A DNA stretch of 64,000 nucleotides from Streptomyces monomycini (GTDB taxonomy: Bacteria; Actinomycetota; Actinomycetes; Streptomycetales; Streptomycetaceae). The notes under the pieces are model-generated. The model did no database searches. It saw only the letters and a list, made by a program, of their open reading frames with translations, and was not told the DNA's origin. Every line of letters starts with the position of its first letter. Positions within the stretch are counted from its first letter, which is position 1. The stretch lies in the NCBI RefSeq assembly GCF_022271435.1, contig NZ_JAFIQY010000018.1, positions 62,001-126,000 of the forward strand, given 5' to 3'. This document shows, piece by piece, positions 32,337-41,158 of this stretch. Made by a program: the position numbers and the translations under genes.

Positions 32337-32897
32337 TCAGCTTCCGTTTCGGCTTCCGCTTCCGTTTCGGCTTCCGCTTCCGCTTCCGCCGCGCAGCTCC
32401 TTGTCCCGGTACTCGCGCCAGCGCTCCAGCATCCTGGTCAGCTCGTCCTGCATGAACTCGAAGAAGGCCACGGTCTCGGCGACCCTGGCACCGGCCGGGG
32501 TGTCCGGCCCGAGCGACTTCGCGCCCTCCCGCAGGACGTCCTCCCAGCGCGTCAGCACGTTGTCGCGGTTGCCCAGCGTTTCGTACCAGAGATCGTTCAG
32601 GAGCCGGTAGCGGTCCCGGCGGGTGCCCGGCTCGCGCTCCCGGCGGACCATGTTGACCTGCACCAGGTAGCGGATCGCGCCGGAGACGGCGGCGGGGCTG
32701 ATCTGCAGCTGTTCGGAGAGTTCGGCGGAGGTGAGGGCGCCGGAGTCGGAGGAGAGCAGCGCCGCGAAGACCCGGGAGGCCATCCGCTGCATGCCCGCCT
32801 CGGTCAGCTCCGAGGCGAAGCGCTCCACGAACCGGGAGACCGCCTCCTCGTCGCGCCCGGCGCCCCCGGCCTGCCCCTGCTCTGCCTGCTCGCTCAC
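32337..32897 (-). CDS. GbsR/MarR-like transcriptional regulator
   Basis: 186 residues from the GTG at 32897 with a GAGAGG site. The GbsR-type winged helix contains FASELTEAGMQRMASRVFAALLSSDSGALTSAELSEQLQISPAAVSGAIRYLVQVNMVRRER, followed by a helical region ending ERWREYRDKEL and a C-terminal Gly/Ser/Arg/Asn repeat tail. It is divergent from the ABC exporter at 33003. A perfect palindrome lies in the 105-bp gap, so it almost certainly represses that exporter and itself. Confidence 0.9.
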   Translation of the reverse strand: MSEQAEQGQAGGAGRDEEAVSRFVERFASELTEAGMQRMASRVFAALLSSDSGALTSAELSEQLQISPAAVSGAIRYLVQVNMVRREREPGTRRDRYRLLNDLWYETLGNRDNVLTRWEDVLREGAKSLGPDTPAGARVAETVAFFEFMQDELTRMLERWREYRDKELRGGSGSGSRNGSGSRNGS

Positions 32898-32966
32898 CCT
32901 CTGATCCTCTCCCGCGCTCCCCCGGCCGGACGCTTCACCACCGTCGACTTTATACGGTTTCTTAAC

Positions 32967-32982
32967 TTCACAAGTTTGTGAA
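32967..32982. promoter_or_regulatory. Operator palindrome between the GbsR-like and ABC genes
   Basis: TTCACAA-GT-TTGTGAA, perfect over 7+7 bp, in an AT-rich promoter region 21 bp before the ABC ATPase start. It is the best candidate binding site for the adjacent regulator. Confidence 0.7.
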
Positions 32983-33002
32983 AGAAGCGTACGTTCAAAA
33001 CC

Positions 33003-33956
33003 ATGACGAAGGCAATCTCGGTGTCCGGCCTCCGCAAGGCCTTCGGCCGGACCCACGCGTTGGACGGCCTCGACCTCGACGTCGAGACCGGTGAGGTGCA
33101 CGGCTTCCTCGGCCCCAACGGGGCGGGCAAGTCCACCACCCTCCGCGTCCTGCTCGGACTGCTGCGCGCCGACGGGGGTGCCGCGCGGCTGATGGGCCGG
33201 GACCCGTGGCACGACGCCGTCTCCCTGCACCGCCGGATCGCGTACGTCCCCGGCGACGTCACGCTCTGGCGCAACCTCTCCGGCGGCGAGGTCATCGACC
33301 TCTACGGGCGGCTGCGCGGCGGCCTCGACACGGCCCGCCGCGACAGCCTCCTGGAGCGCTTCGAGCTGGACCCCACCAAGAAGGGCCGCACGTACTCCAA
33401 GGGCAACCGCCAGAAGGTCGCCCTGGTCGCCGCGTTCGCCTCCGACGTGGACCTGCTCATCCTGGACGAGCCGACCTCCGGGCTGGACCCGCTGATGGAG
33501 GAGGTCTTCCAGGACTGCGTCGAGGAGGAACGCGACCGCGGCCGTACGGTGCTGCTCTCCAGCCACGTACTGTCCGAGGTCGAGGCGCTGTGCGACCGCG
33601 TCAGCATCATCCGCAACGGCCGTACCGTCGAGTCCGGCTCCCTCGCCGACCTGCGCCACCTGACCCGTACGAGCGTGGCCGCCGAACTGGCCGGCGCCCC
33701 GGACGGACTCTCCGGCCTCCCCGGCGTGCACGACCTGGACGTCCAGGGCCACCGGGTCCGGCTTCAGGTGGACACCGACAAGCTGGACGCGGTGCTGCGC
33801 TCGCTCAGCGCGTCCGGGGTGCGCAGCCTGACCAGCACGCCGCCGACGTTGGAGGAGCTGTTCCTGCGCCACTACCAGGACGGCGGCCACGCCGCCCAGG
33901 GCGCGGCCTCCACCGCCGCCGCTGCTTCCGCTTCCGGGAAGGCGACGCTGCGATGA
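33003..33956 (+). CDS. ABC transporter ATP-binding protein
   Basis: 317-residue ATPase: Walker A GPNGAGKS near 37-44, an LSGGE-like signature at YSKGNRQKV (degenerate), Walker B LLILDEPTSGLDP near 155-167 and the H-loop in LLSSHVLSEVE. The signature deviates from LSGGQ but matches many polyketide-resistance ATPases of this class. The C-terminal extension ends with an Ala-rich tail. The permease starts inside its stop (ATGA). Exporter of an unknown, perhaps toxic, compound. Confidence 0.93.
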   Translation: MTKAISVSGLRKAFGRTHALDGLDLDVETGEVHGFLGPNGAGKSTTLRVLLGLLRADGGAARLMGRDPWHDAVSLHRRIAYVPGDVTLWRNLSGGEVIDLYGRLRGGLDTARRDSLLERFELDPTKKGRTYSKGNRQKVALVAAFASDVDLLILDEPTSGLDPLMEEVFQDCVEEERDRGRTVLLSSHVLSEVEALCDRVSIIRNGRTVESGSLADLRHLTRTSVAAELAGAPDGLSGLPGVHDLDVQGHRVRLQVDTDKLDAVLRSLSASGVRSLTSTPPTLEELFLRHYQDGGHAAQGAASTAAAASASGKATLR

Positions 33957-35593
33957 CCGCCGTGACGCTCCCCGCCACCGCCCGTACCGGCGGCTCCCGC
34001 GACCTGGCCGGCACCGGCACCCTGTTGCGCCTGGCACTGCGCCGCGACCGGCTGATGATCCCGGCCTGGGTGGTGGTGCTCGGACTGACCGTCGTCAGCA
34101 TGGGCAGCACCCTGGAAAAGCTCTACGACACCGCCGCCAAGCGCGCGGAGGTGGCGGCGTCGATGACCGGCAACGGCTCACTGCGCGCCCTCTACGGGCC
34201 GGTGTTCAGCGACTCCCTGGGCGGCCTGACCGCCTGGCGCATCGGCGGGATCGCCGCCCTGCTGGCCGGCGTGATGAGCCTGCTGATCGTCGTACGCCAC
34301 ACCCGCGAGGAGGAGGAGACGGGCCGCCAGGAACTCCTCTCCGCCGCCATGGTCGGCCGGCGCGCCCCGCTCACCGCGGCCCTGCTCGCCGCGCTCGTCG
34401 CCGACGCCGCGCTCGCCCTGCTCATCACCGCCGGGCTGGCCGCCTCCGGACACCCGGCGGCCGGGGCGCTGGCCCTCGGCCTCGCCGTCGGCGGCACCGG
34501 GCTGGTCTTCGCCGGGGTGGCCGCGATCACCGCGCAGCTCACCGAGAGCGCGCGGGCCGCCAAGGGCCTGGCCGGTGCCGTACTGGGCGCGGCGTTCGTC
34601 CTGCGGGCCGCGGGCGACACCGCGACCGAGGACGCCTCCTCCCCGCTCACCTGGGCCTCCCCCGCCGGCTGGGCCGAGAACCTGCGCGCGTTCGCCGGCG
34701 AGCGCTGGTGGGTGCTGCTGCTCTTCCTCGCCGCCACGGCCGGCACGGTCACCGCCGCGTACGCCCTCACCGCCCGCCGCGACCTCGGCATGAGCTTCCT
34801 GCCCGCCCGCCCGGGACCGGCCCGCGCGCCCGCCTCCCTGAGCGGCCCCACCGGACTGGCCTGGCGCCTGCAACGGACCACCTTGTTCGGCTGGTCGGCC
34901 GGTTTCCTCCTCGCCGGCGCCGTCTTCGGCGGCATCACCGACGGCGCGTCCGACCTGGTCGGCGACAACGAGCAGACCCGCGAGATCTTCGAGCGGATGG
35001 GCGGGCACCAGGGCCTGACCGACGCGTTCGTCGCCGCGCTGACCGGGATGCTCGGCATGGTCGCGGCCCTCTACGCGGCGGGCGCGGTGCTCCGGCTGCG
35101 CGGCGAGGAGACCGGCGACCGCGCCGAACCGGTCCTGGCCGGCGCCGTGGGACGCCTGCGCTGGGCGGCCGGACACCTGGCCATCGCCTTCCTGGGGACG
35201 GCCCTCATCCTCCTCCTGGGCGGCCTGGGCCTCGGCCTCACGTACGGCCTGACCGTCGGCGACATCGGTGGCCGACTCGGTCCCGCGGTGGGCGCGGCAC
35301 TGGCCCAGACGCCCGCGGTCTGGGCCCTCACCGGCCTCGCGGTGCTGCTCGTCGGCGCCCTGCCCAAGGCGGCCGCCGCCACCTGGGCCGTGGTCGGCGG
35401 CTGCCTCGGCATCGGCTGGGTGGGCCCGGCGGCCCAGCTCCCCCAGTGGGCGATGAACCTCTCGCCCTTCAGCCACCTGCCGAAGCTGCCGGGCGGCGAG
35501 GCCACCGCGGCGCCCTTCCTGTGGCTGCTCGCCCTGACAGCGGTGTTCGTGGCGGCGGGCCTGACCGCGCTGCGCCGCCGCGACATCGGCTGA
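33953..35593 (+). CDS. ABC transporter permease (two-repeat exporter type)
   Basis: 546 residues, about twelve transmembrane segments in two similar halves, each containing an RxEEExGRxE-like motif: RHTREEEETGRQELLSAAMVGR in the first and RLRGEETGDRAEPVLAGAVGR in the second. This duplicated architecture is typical of tetronasin/polyketide-type exporters. The ATG at 33953 overlaps the ATPase stop. Works with the preceding ATPase under the divergent GbsR-like regulator. Confidence 0.92.
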   Translation: MTAVTLPATARTGGSRDLAGTGTLLRLALRRDRLMIPAWVVVLGLTVVSMGSTLEKLYDTAAKRAEVAASMTGNGSLRALYGPVFSDSLGGLTAWRIGGIAALLAGVMSLLIVVRHTREEEETGRQELLSAAMVGRRAPLTAALLAALVADAALALLITAGLAASGHPAAGALALGLAVGGTGLVFAGVAAITAQLTESARAAKGLAGAVLGAAFVLRAAGDTATEDASSPLTWASPAGWAENLRAFAGERWWVLLLFLAATAGTVTAAYALTARRDLGMSFLPARPGPARAPASLSGPTGLAWRLQRTTLFGWSAGFLLAGAVFGGITDGASDLVGDNEQTREIFERMGGHQGLTDAFVAALTGMLGMVAALYAAGAVLRLRGEETGDRAEPVLAGAVGRLRWAAGHLAIAFLGTALILLLGGLGLGLTYGLTVGDIGGRLGPAVGAALAQTPAVWALTGLAVLLVGALPKAAAATWAVVGGCLGIGWVGPAAQLPQWAMNLSPFSHLPKLPGGEATAAPFLWLLALTAVFVAAGLTALRRRDIG

Positions 35594-36029
35594 GGGCCCG
35601 TCGGCGGGGACCGCCCCGCGGCCTGCGGCGCCGGGTCCGTGGCGGACTCCGGCGCCGCACTTTCCCGTACGCCGCCGGTGCGTCATACGGCGGGAGCGAT
35701 GTCCGCCCGGGGGCGTACGCCGGTCCGGCGCCCGCACTCCCCACCCGCTCCAACTGGTAGAGACCTCCTGCCGCCACCGCTGCTCCACGAGCGCCCCGGA
35801 ACGACCAGTGGAGCAAGAGTGGGACATTCCGCGCCGGTGTGCCGCGGGCCACGCCGCGGTGCGCGGTTGTCCGCGTTTCCGGCTGGGCACAACTCCCGCG
35901 GGCGGCGATGACGGCGCGAAATGGGCCGGCGCGCCGCATTACTACGTCTAGGTCCTGTCGTCACACTCCCGTCGTTCGCCCGAAGGGCGGGAATTCGACG
36001 ACAGGGCCCAGGGGCGGGCGGAGGTGTCC
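35594..36029. other. Intergenic region before the DUF6082-like gene, containing a MITE remnant
   Basis: 436 bp. The first 350 bp show no gene on either strand that I can support. The last part holds a 62-bp inverted-repeat element (35949-36010) and then the ribosome site of the next gene. Confidence 0.5.
35949..36010. mobile_element. 62-bp MITE remnant
   Basis: Left end TAGGTCCTGTCGTCACACTC and right end TCGACGACAGGGCCCA are inverted. Its left 38 bp match the left end of the 284-bp element at 24905 with two differences, but the interior is missing. It ends 20 bp before the next start codon, so it forms the promoter or leader of that gene. Confidence 0.75.
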
Positions 36030-36773
36030 GTGAATCGGATGAGACCACGCAGGGCGCTTTGGGTGATGCGGAATCTGGGGGTCGTCCTGACGGCCGGAGC
36101 AGCCTGTGTGCTGTTCAGCCTGATCATGACGATGGTGCCCGGACTGCGTACTCCGGGCAGTGGGAATGCGGGCCAGGCCTATGGCGCCGCGGCTTCTTCC
36201 ACTGCCGTACTGGTGCTGTTCTACATGGCGAGGACGCTGCGTCTGCAGCGGGACGAGACCTCGCTGCAACGTGAGGAACTGGAACTGCAGCGCGCGGAAA
36301 TGCGCCTGCAACGGGCCGAACTGGAACTGCAGCGGGACGAGATGCGCCGGTCGGCGAGGGAGCTGCACCGCAGCGCCGAGGCCGACCTGCGGCACCTGCA
36401 CATGGACCTGCTCAAGATGAGCATCGGCGACCCCGAACTGGCCGAGGTCTGGCCCGCCTTCGCGCCGGAACTGTCGCCCAAGGAGAACCGGCAGTACCTG
36501 TACGCCAATTTGATCTACTGTCACTCCATGCTCGCGCACAAGCTGGAGATGACCGACGACCGCGAGGCGCTGGGTCATCTGCGCTACATCGTCCGGACGC
36601 CGGCCTTCCGCGGGTACTGGGAATCGGCGCGCTCCATGCGCGCCGAAATGGATCCGGCTTCCCACGAACACCGCTTCGCCGCTCTCGTCGACGAGGCGCT
36701 GACCCAGTCGAACGCACAGGCACCGCATTCCCCGAACCTGCGTTTGATCGAAGGTCAACACACCGAGCCGTAA
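36030..36773 (+). CDS. DUF6082-like membrane protein with heptad repeats
   Basis: 247 residues from the second GTG (36030), which has GGAGG six bases upstream; a GTG at 36024 is too close. Two TM helices (about 15-33 and 45-65) precede a coiled coil made of five tandem heptads of the form LQR(D/E/A)Exx. The C-terminal domain contains DLLKMSIGDPELAEVWPAF and a helical region typical of proteins now grouped as DUF6082. Function unknown. Probably membrane-bound with a cytoplasmic coiled coil. Confidence 0.7.
   Translation: MNRMRPRRALWVMRNLGVVLTAGAACVLFSLIMTMVPGLRTPGSGNAGQAYGAAASSTAVLVLFYMARTLRLQRDETSLQREELELQRAEMRLQRAELELQRDEMRRSARELHRSAEADLRHLHMDLLKMSIGDPELAEVWPAFAPELSPKENRQYLYANLIYCHSMLAHKLEMTDDREALGHLRYIVRTPAFRGYWESARSMRAEMDPASHEHRFAALVDEALTQSNAQAPHSPNLRLIEGQHTEP
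36243..36347 (+). repeat. 21-bp repeats coding five heptads
   Basis: Five 21-bp units, each coding LQRxExx, in the coiled-coil part of the DUF6082-like gene. Codon differences between units show that the repeat is old or selected, not a recent slippage product. Confidence 0.7.
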
Positions 36774-36863
36774 AGCGCTCACAGGTGTATCGACCTGCGC
36801 CGAAAAGGGACATTCCCGCAATTCGGCTCGCGCTGCCGCGTACCGCCGGGGTATTCCGGCCCG

Positions 36864-37109
36864 ATGACGACACTCGACATCTCCCGACGGCTGGGCGCCA
36901 CCCCTCAGGAGCGCGGCAGCATGGGCAACGGCAGCTGCCCCGACCTCTTCGAACTGAGCGACGGCCGCTTCGCCGTCATCGGGACCGACATGACCGCCGA
37001 CCTGGACGGAAAGCTGCCCGACGACGCGAGCCGCGCCGACTACGAGAAAATCGTGGTGATCACCCGCGACACCCTGCTGCGGGCCAAGTCCGACATCGCA
37101 CGACTGTGA
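36864..37109 (+). CDS. Small hypothetical protein (81 residues)
   Basis: Begins MTTLDISRRLGATPQERGSMGNGSCPDLFELSDGRFAVIGTDMTADL and ends DTLLRAKSDIARL. It looks like a compact folded protein of a kind often predicted in streptomycetes, with a conserved-looking CPDLFELSDGRFAVIG core. No clear ribosome site precedes the ATG. Family and role unknown. Downstream of the DUF6082-like gene by 90 bp. Confidence 0.65.
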   Translation: MTTLDISRRLGATPQERGSMGNGSCPDLFELSDGRFAVIGTDMTADLDGKLPDDASRADYEKIVVITRDTLLRAKSDIARL

Positions 37110-37133
37110 CCCGCCGGCCCGGCCCGCCGCGCC

Positions 37134-37790
37134 TCACCCGCCCGGCGTGACCAGCCGGGCCTCGTACGCGAAGACCGCCGCCTGGGTGCGGTCGCGCAGT
37201 CCCAGCTTCACCAGGATCCGGCTGACGTGCGTCTTGACCGTCGACTCGGCCACGACCAGATGCTCGGCGATCTCACCGTTGGACAGCCCCTGGGCCACCA
37301 GCACCAGGACCTCGGTCTCCCGCTCGGTGAGGTCGCCGACGCGCTCCTGGGTGGGCGCCCGCGGCGTGTCGAGCTTGGAGAACTCCGAGATCAGCCGCTT
37401 GGTGACGGCCGGCGCGAGCAGTGCCTCGCCGTTCGCCACGATCCGTACGCCCTCCGCGAGCTGGCCCGCCGAGGCGTCCTTGAGCAGGAAGCCGCTCGCC
37501 CCGGCCCGCAGCGCCTGGTAGACGTACTCGTCGAGGTCGAAGGTGGTCAGCACCAGCACCTTGGCGTCCGCGTCGGCGGCGACGATCTCGCGGGTCGCCT
37601 CCAGCCCGTTCATCTCCGGCATCCGGATGTCCATCAGCACCACGTCCGGCCGCAGCTCGGCGACCTTGGCCACCGCCTGCCGGCCGTCCACGGCCTCGCC
37701 GACGACCTCGATGTCCGGCATCGCGCCCAGCAGCACCGAGAAGCCCTCACGGACCATCACCTGGTCGTCCACGATCATTACCCGGATCAC
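37134..37790 (-). CDS. LuxR/NarL-family response regulator
   Basis: 218 residues from the GTG at 37790, which overlaps the kinase stop (GTGA). Receiver domain: VDDQ near 8-10, phosphoacceptor Asp 54 in VLMDIRMPEM, Lys in FLLKDAS; LuxR HTH: LTERETEVLVLVAQGLSNGEIAEHL. Co-transcribed with the kinase immediately upstream. Target unknown. Confidence 0.94.
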   Translation of the reverse strand: MIRVMIVDDQVMVREGFSVLLGAMPDIEVVGEAVDGRQAVAKVAELRPDVVLMDIRMPEMNGLEATREIVAADADAKVLVLTTFDLDEYVYQALRAGASGFLLKDASAGQLAEGVRIVANGEALLAPAVTKRLISEFSKLDTPRAPTQERVGDLTERETEVLVLVAQGLSNGEIAEHLVVAESTVKTHVSRILVKLGLRDRTQAAVFAYEARLVTPGG

Positions 37791-39154
37791 GCCGTCTTCC
37801 CCTCCGCCGCGCTCTGCGCCGCCGACACCGGGATGAAGGCCGCGACCTCGAACCCGCCCTCTTCGGTGTGGTCCGCCGTCATCTCCCCGCCCAGCATCTG
37901 CACCCGTTCCCGCATTCCCAGGACGCCGTGCCCGGCCCCCGGTGACGGTTTGGCCAGGCGGCTCGCCTTGCCGTTGACGATACGCAGTCCCAGCCCGCCG
38001 AGCACGTACGAGATCTCCACCCGTGCCTCCGCGCCCGGCGCGTGCCGCAGGGCGTTGCTCAGCGCCTCCTGGACGATGCGGTACGCGGACAGCTCGACGC
38101 CCTGCGGCAGCGGCCGCGGCGAGCCGGTGATCACGGCCTCGACCTCCAGGCCCGCGCCGCGCACGCTCGCCAGCAGCGAGTCGAGGCTGGCCAGGGTCGG
38201 CTGCGGCGCCTCGGGGTCGGCGTCGGCGAAGGCGTCCGGGTCCTCGGACCGGACGACACCGAGGATGCGGCGCAGCTCGGTCAGCGCCGCCACCGCGTTC
38301 TCCCGGATGGTCGAGAAGGAGGTGGCCAGCTCGGGCGGGGTGTCCTTGACGCGGTACGGGGCGGCCTCGGCCTGGATGGCGATGACCGACATGTGGTGCG
38401 CGACCACGTCGTGCAGCTCGCGGGCGATCAGGGCGCGCTCCTCCAGCAGGGTGCGCCGCGAGCGCTCCTCGGCGGTGGCGGTCTGCGTCTCGACCACGTT
38501 CCGCCGCTCCTCGCGCCAGGCGCGGATGGCGGCGGCGGGGGTCAGTACGAGCACCGCCAGCACCGCGAACGGTGCCATGTGCGAGATCGTCCGGGGCACG
38601 AGCAGCACCAGCACCCCGGCCGCGGCCATGGTGACCAGCCACATCTCGGCGGCCAGCCGGGGCCGGGTACGGAGCACGACCAGGACCATCACCGCGGTGT
38701 GGGTCATGAGGCCGATCTCGTACCCGGAGGACCCCGTTCCGGTGACGGCGTAGGCCAGCATCGCGAAGCCGACCGCTCCGCCCGACAGCCAGAACGCACC
38801 GGCCGGCCGGAAGAGGGTCAGCACGATCGGCGCGGCGAGCAGGAAGGCGAAGACCGTCGTGATGAGGAAGCTCAGCGCGCTGTCGCGGGCCATCACGCTG
38901 GTGGTCCCGAGGAACACCATGGCCGCGACGGCCGTGAGCACGACGTGCGGGGCCCAGCGCACATGGCGGCGCAGCCGCTGGGGGACCCACGACCACCCGG
39001 ACAGGCGGGCGTCGTCCAGGGGCAGCATCGGGCGGAAGGCGAAGGCGTCCACGACCAGGTCCTGGTGCAGCCGGTTCAGCGCGCCGCGGACGAGTCGGGC
39101 TTCCGAGCGCAGGTCGTCGCGCTGCGTGTGGGTCGTCTGGTTCACGCTTACCAC
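37787..39154 (-). CDS. Sensor histidine kinase, NarL class
   Basis: 455 residues with about five TM segments (70-205), a coiled linker, HisKA_3 motif LIARELHDVVAHHMSVIAIQAE with His at about 248, and an HATPase domain (IVQEALSNALRHAPG; GHGVLGMRERVQMLGG). The GTG at 39154 is the longest start; a GTG three codons later is equally possible because no clear ribosome site separates them. Partner of the downstream regulator. Confidence 0.93.
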   Translation of the reverse strand: MVSVNQTTHTQRDDLRSEARLVRGALNRLHQDLVVDAFAFRPMLPLDDARLSGWSWVPQRLRRHVRWAPHVVLTAVAAMVFLGTTSVMARDSALSFLITTVFAFLLAAPIVLTLFRPAGAFWLSGGAVGFAMLAYAVTGTGSSGYEIGLMTHTAVMVLVVLRTRPRLAAEMWLVTMAAAGVLVLLVPRTISHMAPFAVLAVLVLTPAAAIRAWREERRNVVETQTATAEERSRRTLLEERALIARELHDVVAHHMSVIAIQAEAAPYRVKDTPPELATSFSTIRENAVAALTELRRILGVVRSEDPDAFADADPEAPQPTLASLDSLLASVRGAGLEVEAVITGSPRPLPQGVELSAYRIVQEALSNALRHAPGAEARVEISYVLGGLGLRIVNGKASRLAKPSPGAGHGVLGMRERVQMLGGEMTADHTEEGGFEVAAFIPVSAAQSAAEGKTA

Positions 39155-39212
39155 GGTAAGCAGCGCGCGGCCCCCGGTCGTCCCCTCCTGAGCGGATCTG
39201 GAGCCGTCCTCC

Positions 39213-39977
39213 TCAAGTACTACGCAGGGTGTCGAGGAGGACGCGGAAGGCGGTGGTGCCGGGGGTGACGGGCGCGTAGTGGCCGGTTCCGGCCAGCTCC
39301 CGCAGCAGCGGCGCGGTGCCTCCGGCGGCCTCGGCGGCCCGTACGTAGCGGCGGGAGAGTCCGACGGGCACGTCGGTGTCGGCGGTGCCGTGCAGGATCG
39401 TCACGGGGGCCGTGTTCGGCAGCCGCCGTACCGGGTCCGCCGCGGCGAGCCGGTCCGCCCATCCGGGCCCGGCACCCAGGAAGCCGGCCACGGCGCCGTC
39501 GCTGAGCCCCACCTCGTGGGCGTGCGCGAGGTCGGCGACGGGTGCCACGGCGATGATCCGCCGCGGCGCGTCCGTGGTGCGCCGGTGCGGGTGCGCTGCC
39601 GCGAGGAGCAGCGCGAGGTGCCCGCCCGCGGAATGGCCCACGGCCACCACGGGCCGCTCCGGCGCGGCCGTCGCGGCCACCACGTCCTGGTACGTGGCCG
39701 GCCAGCCCCCGCCCGCGCCCGCGCGGCGGTATTCGGCCAGCGCGACCGGCAGTCCGTGCCGGGCCAGCTCCGCGGCGAGCGGCGACAGATGCGTACGGTC
39801 GTACGCCGCGCGCCAGAAGCCGCCGTGCAACAGCAGCACCACCGGCCCCGCGTTCCGCTGCCCGTACAGGTCGATCACCTGGTCCGGGTGCGGTCCGTAC
39901 GCCAGCGTCGCGTCGGGCGCCACGGGCGCGAGGCCGAGCAGGGCCGCCTCCTCGTCCGCGGCGCCCGGAACGTTCAC
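39213..39977 (-). CDS. kynB: Kynurenine formamidase-like alpha/beta hydrolase
   Basis: 254 residues. Oxyanion motif HGGFW at 51-55 and nucleophile elbow GHSAGG with Ser about 116; acid and His follow in DTDVPVG and GHYAPV. This is the serine-hydrolase type of formamidase, not the metal-dependent KynB, so the symbol reflects role. The GTG at 39977 overlaps the kynureninase stop (GTGA). Placement after kynA and kynU indicates hydrolysis of N-formylkynurenine to kynurenine. Confidence 0.82.
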   Translation of the reverse strand: MNVPGAADEEAALLGLAPVAPDATLAYGPHPDQVIDLYGQRNAGPVVLLLHGGFWRAAYDRTHLSPLAAELARHGLPVALAEYRRAGAGGGWPATYQDVVAATAAPERPVVAVGHSAGGHLALLLAAAHPHRRTTDAPRRIIAVAPVADLAHAHEVGLSDGAVAGFLGAGPGWADRLAAADPVRRLPNTAPVTILHGTADTDVPVGLSRRYVRAAEAAGGTAPLLRELAGTGHYAPVTPGTTAFRVLLDTLRST

Positions 39978-41158
39978 CCCACGACCTCGCCCAGCACCCG
40001 CGCGGCCCGCGCCACGTCCGCGAAGGACGTGTAGAGCGGCGTGAAGCCGAAGCGCAGCACGTCCGGGTGGCGGAAGTCGCCGACCACCCCGCGCCGGATC
40101 AGCTCCGTCATCACCTTGCCCGCGTCCGCGCAGGCCAGCGCGATCTGGCTGCCCCGCTGCGGGTGTTCGCGCGGGGTGACGCAGCGCACCCGGCCCTCGG
40201 GGACGTACGCGTCCACGCACTCCAGGAAGAAGTCGCCGAGCGCGAGGCTCTTGGCCCGTACGGCCTCGACGGACACGCCGTCCCAGACGTCCAGGGCCGC
40301 CTCCAGGGCGAGCATGGACAGGATGTCGGGCGTGCCGACGCGGCCGCGGACGATGCCGTCGGCCGGGGCGTACGCGGGATCCATGCCGAAGGGCACGGCG
40401 TGCGAGTTCCAGCCGGGCAGCGGCGAGTCGAAGCGGGCCTGGAGCTCTTCGCGCACATACAGGTACGCGGGCGCGCCCGGTCCGCCGTTCAGGTACTTGT
40501 ACGTGCAGCCCACCGCGAGATCGACACCGTGGGCGTCCAGCCGGACCGGCAGCGCGCCCGCGCTGTGGCACAAATCCCAGACCGCCAGGGCCCCGGCCTC
40601 GTGCAGGGCGGCGGTGATGCCGGGCAGGTCGTTGAGCCGCCCGGTGCGGTAGTCGACGTGGTTGACCAGCGCGAGCGCGGTCCGGGGCCCGGCCTCGCCG
40701 GGGATCCGCGCGGCCGGCAGGGCCCGCAGGGTGCAGCCCGTCATCCGTGCCGCGGACTCCGCGATGTAGCCGTCGGTCGGGAAGGACGCCTCGTCGGCGA
40801 GGATCTCGTCGCGGCCCGCGCCCGCCATCCGTACCGCGCCGACCACCGCCTTGAACACGTTGACGCTGGTCGAGTCGCCCGCCACGACCTGCCCCGGCGC
40901 GGCGCCGAGCAGCGGGGCGATCCGGTCGCCGACGCGTTCCGGCGCGGTCCACCAGCCCGACTCCTCCCAGGAGCGGATGCGCAGCTCGCCCCACTCCCGG
41001 GTGATGACGTCGGCGACGCGGCCGGGTACGTGGCCGGGCAGCGCGCCCAGCGAGTTCCCGTCCAGGTACACGGTGTCGTCCAGGACGAACTTCTCCCTGG
41101 TCGGGCGCAGTGCGTCCCGCTCGTCCAGCGCCGCGGCGCGCTCCGCCGGGTCAGACAT
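39974..41158 (-). CDS. kynU: Kynureninase
   Basis: PLP enzyme that cleaves kynurenine to anthranilate and alanine. 394 residues from the ATG at 41158, which overlaps the kynA stop by 8 bp. Features: YLDGNSLGALP near 31-41, DSTSVN 95-100, VWDLCHSAGALPV, and the PLP Lys about 221 in GCTYKYLNGGPGAPAYLY. An upstream frame to 41236 lies inside kynA and is not used. Middle gene of a coupled three-gene operon. Confidence 0.95.
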   Translation of the reverse strand: MSDPAERAAALDERDALRPTREKFVLDDTVYLDGNSLGALPGHVPGRVADVITREWGELRIRSWEESGWWTAPERVGDRIAPLLGAAPGQVVAGDSTSVNVFKAVVGAVRMAGAGRDEILADEASFPTDGYIAESAARMTGCTLRALPAARIPGEAGPRTALALVNHVDYRTGRLNDLPGITAALHEAGALAVWDLCHSAGALPVRLDAHGVDLAVGCTYKYLNGGPGAPAYLYVREELQARFDSPLPGWNSHAVPFGMDPAYAPADGIVRGRVGTPDILSMLALEAALDVWDGVSVEAVRAKSLALGDFFLECVDAYVPEGRVRCVTPREHPQRGSQIALACADAGKVMTELIRRGVVGDFRHPDVLRFGFTPLYTSFADVARAARVLGEVVG

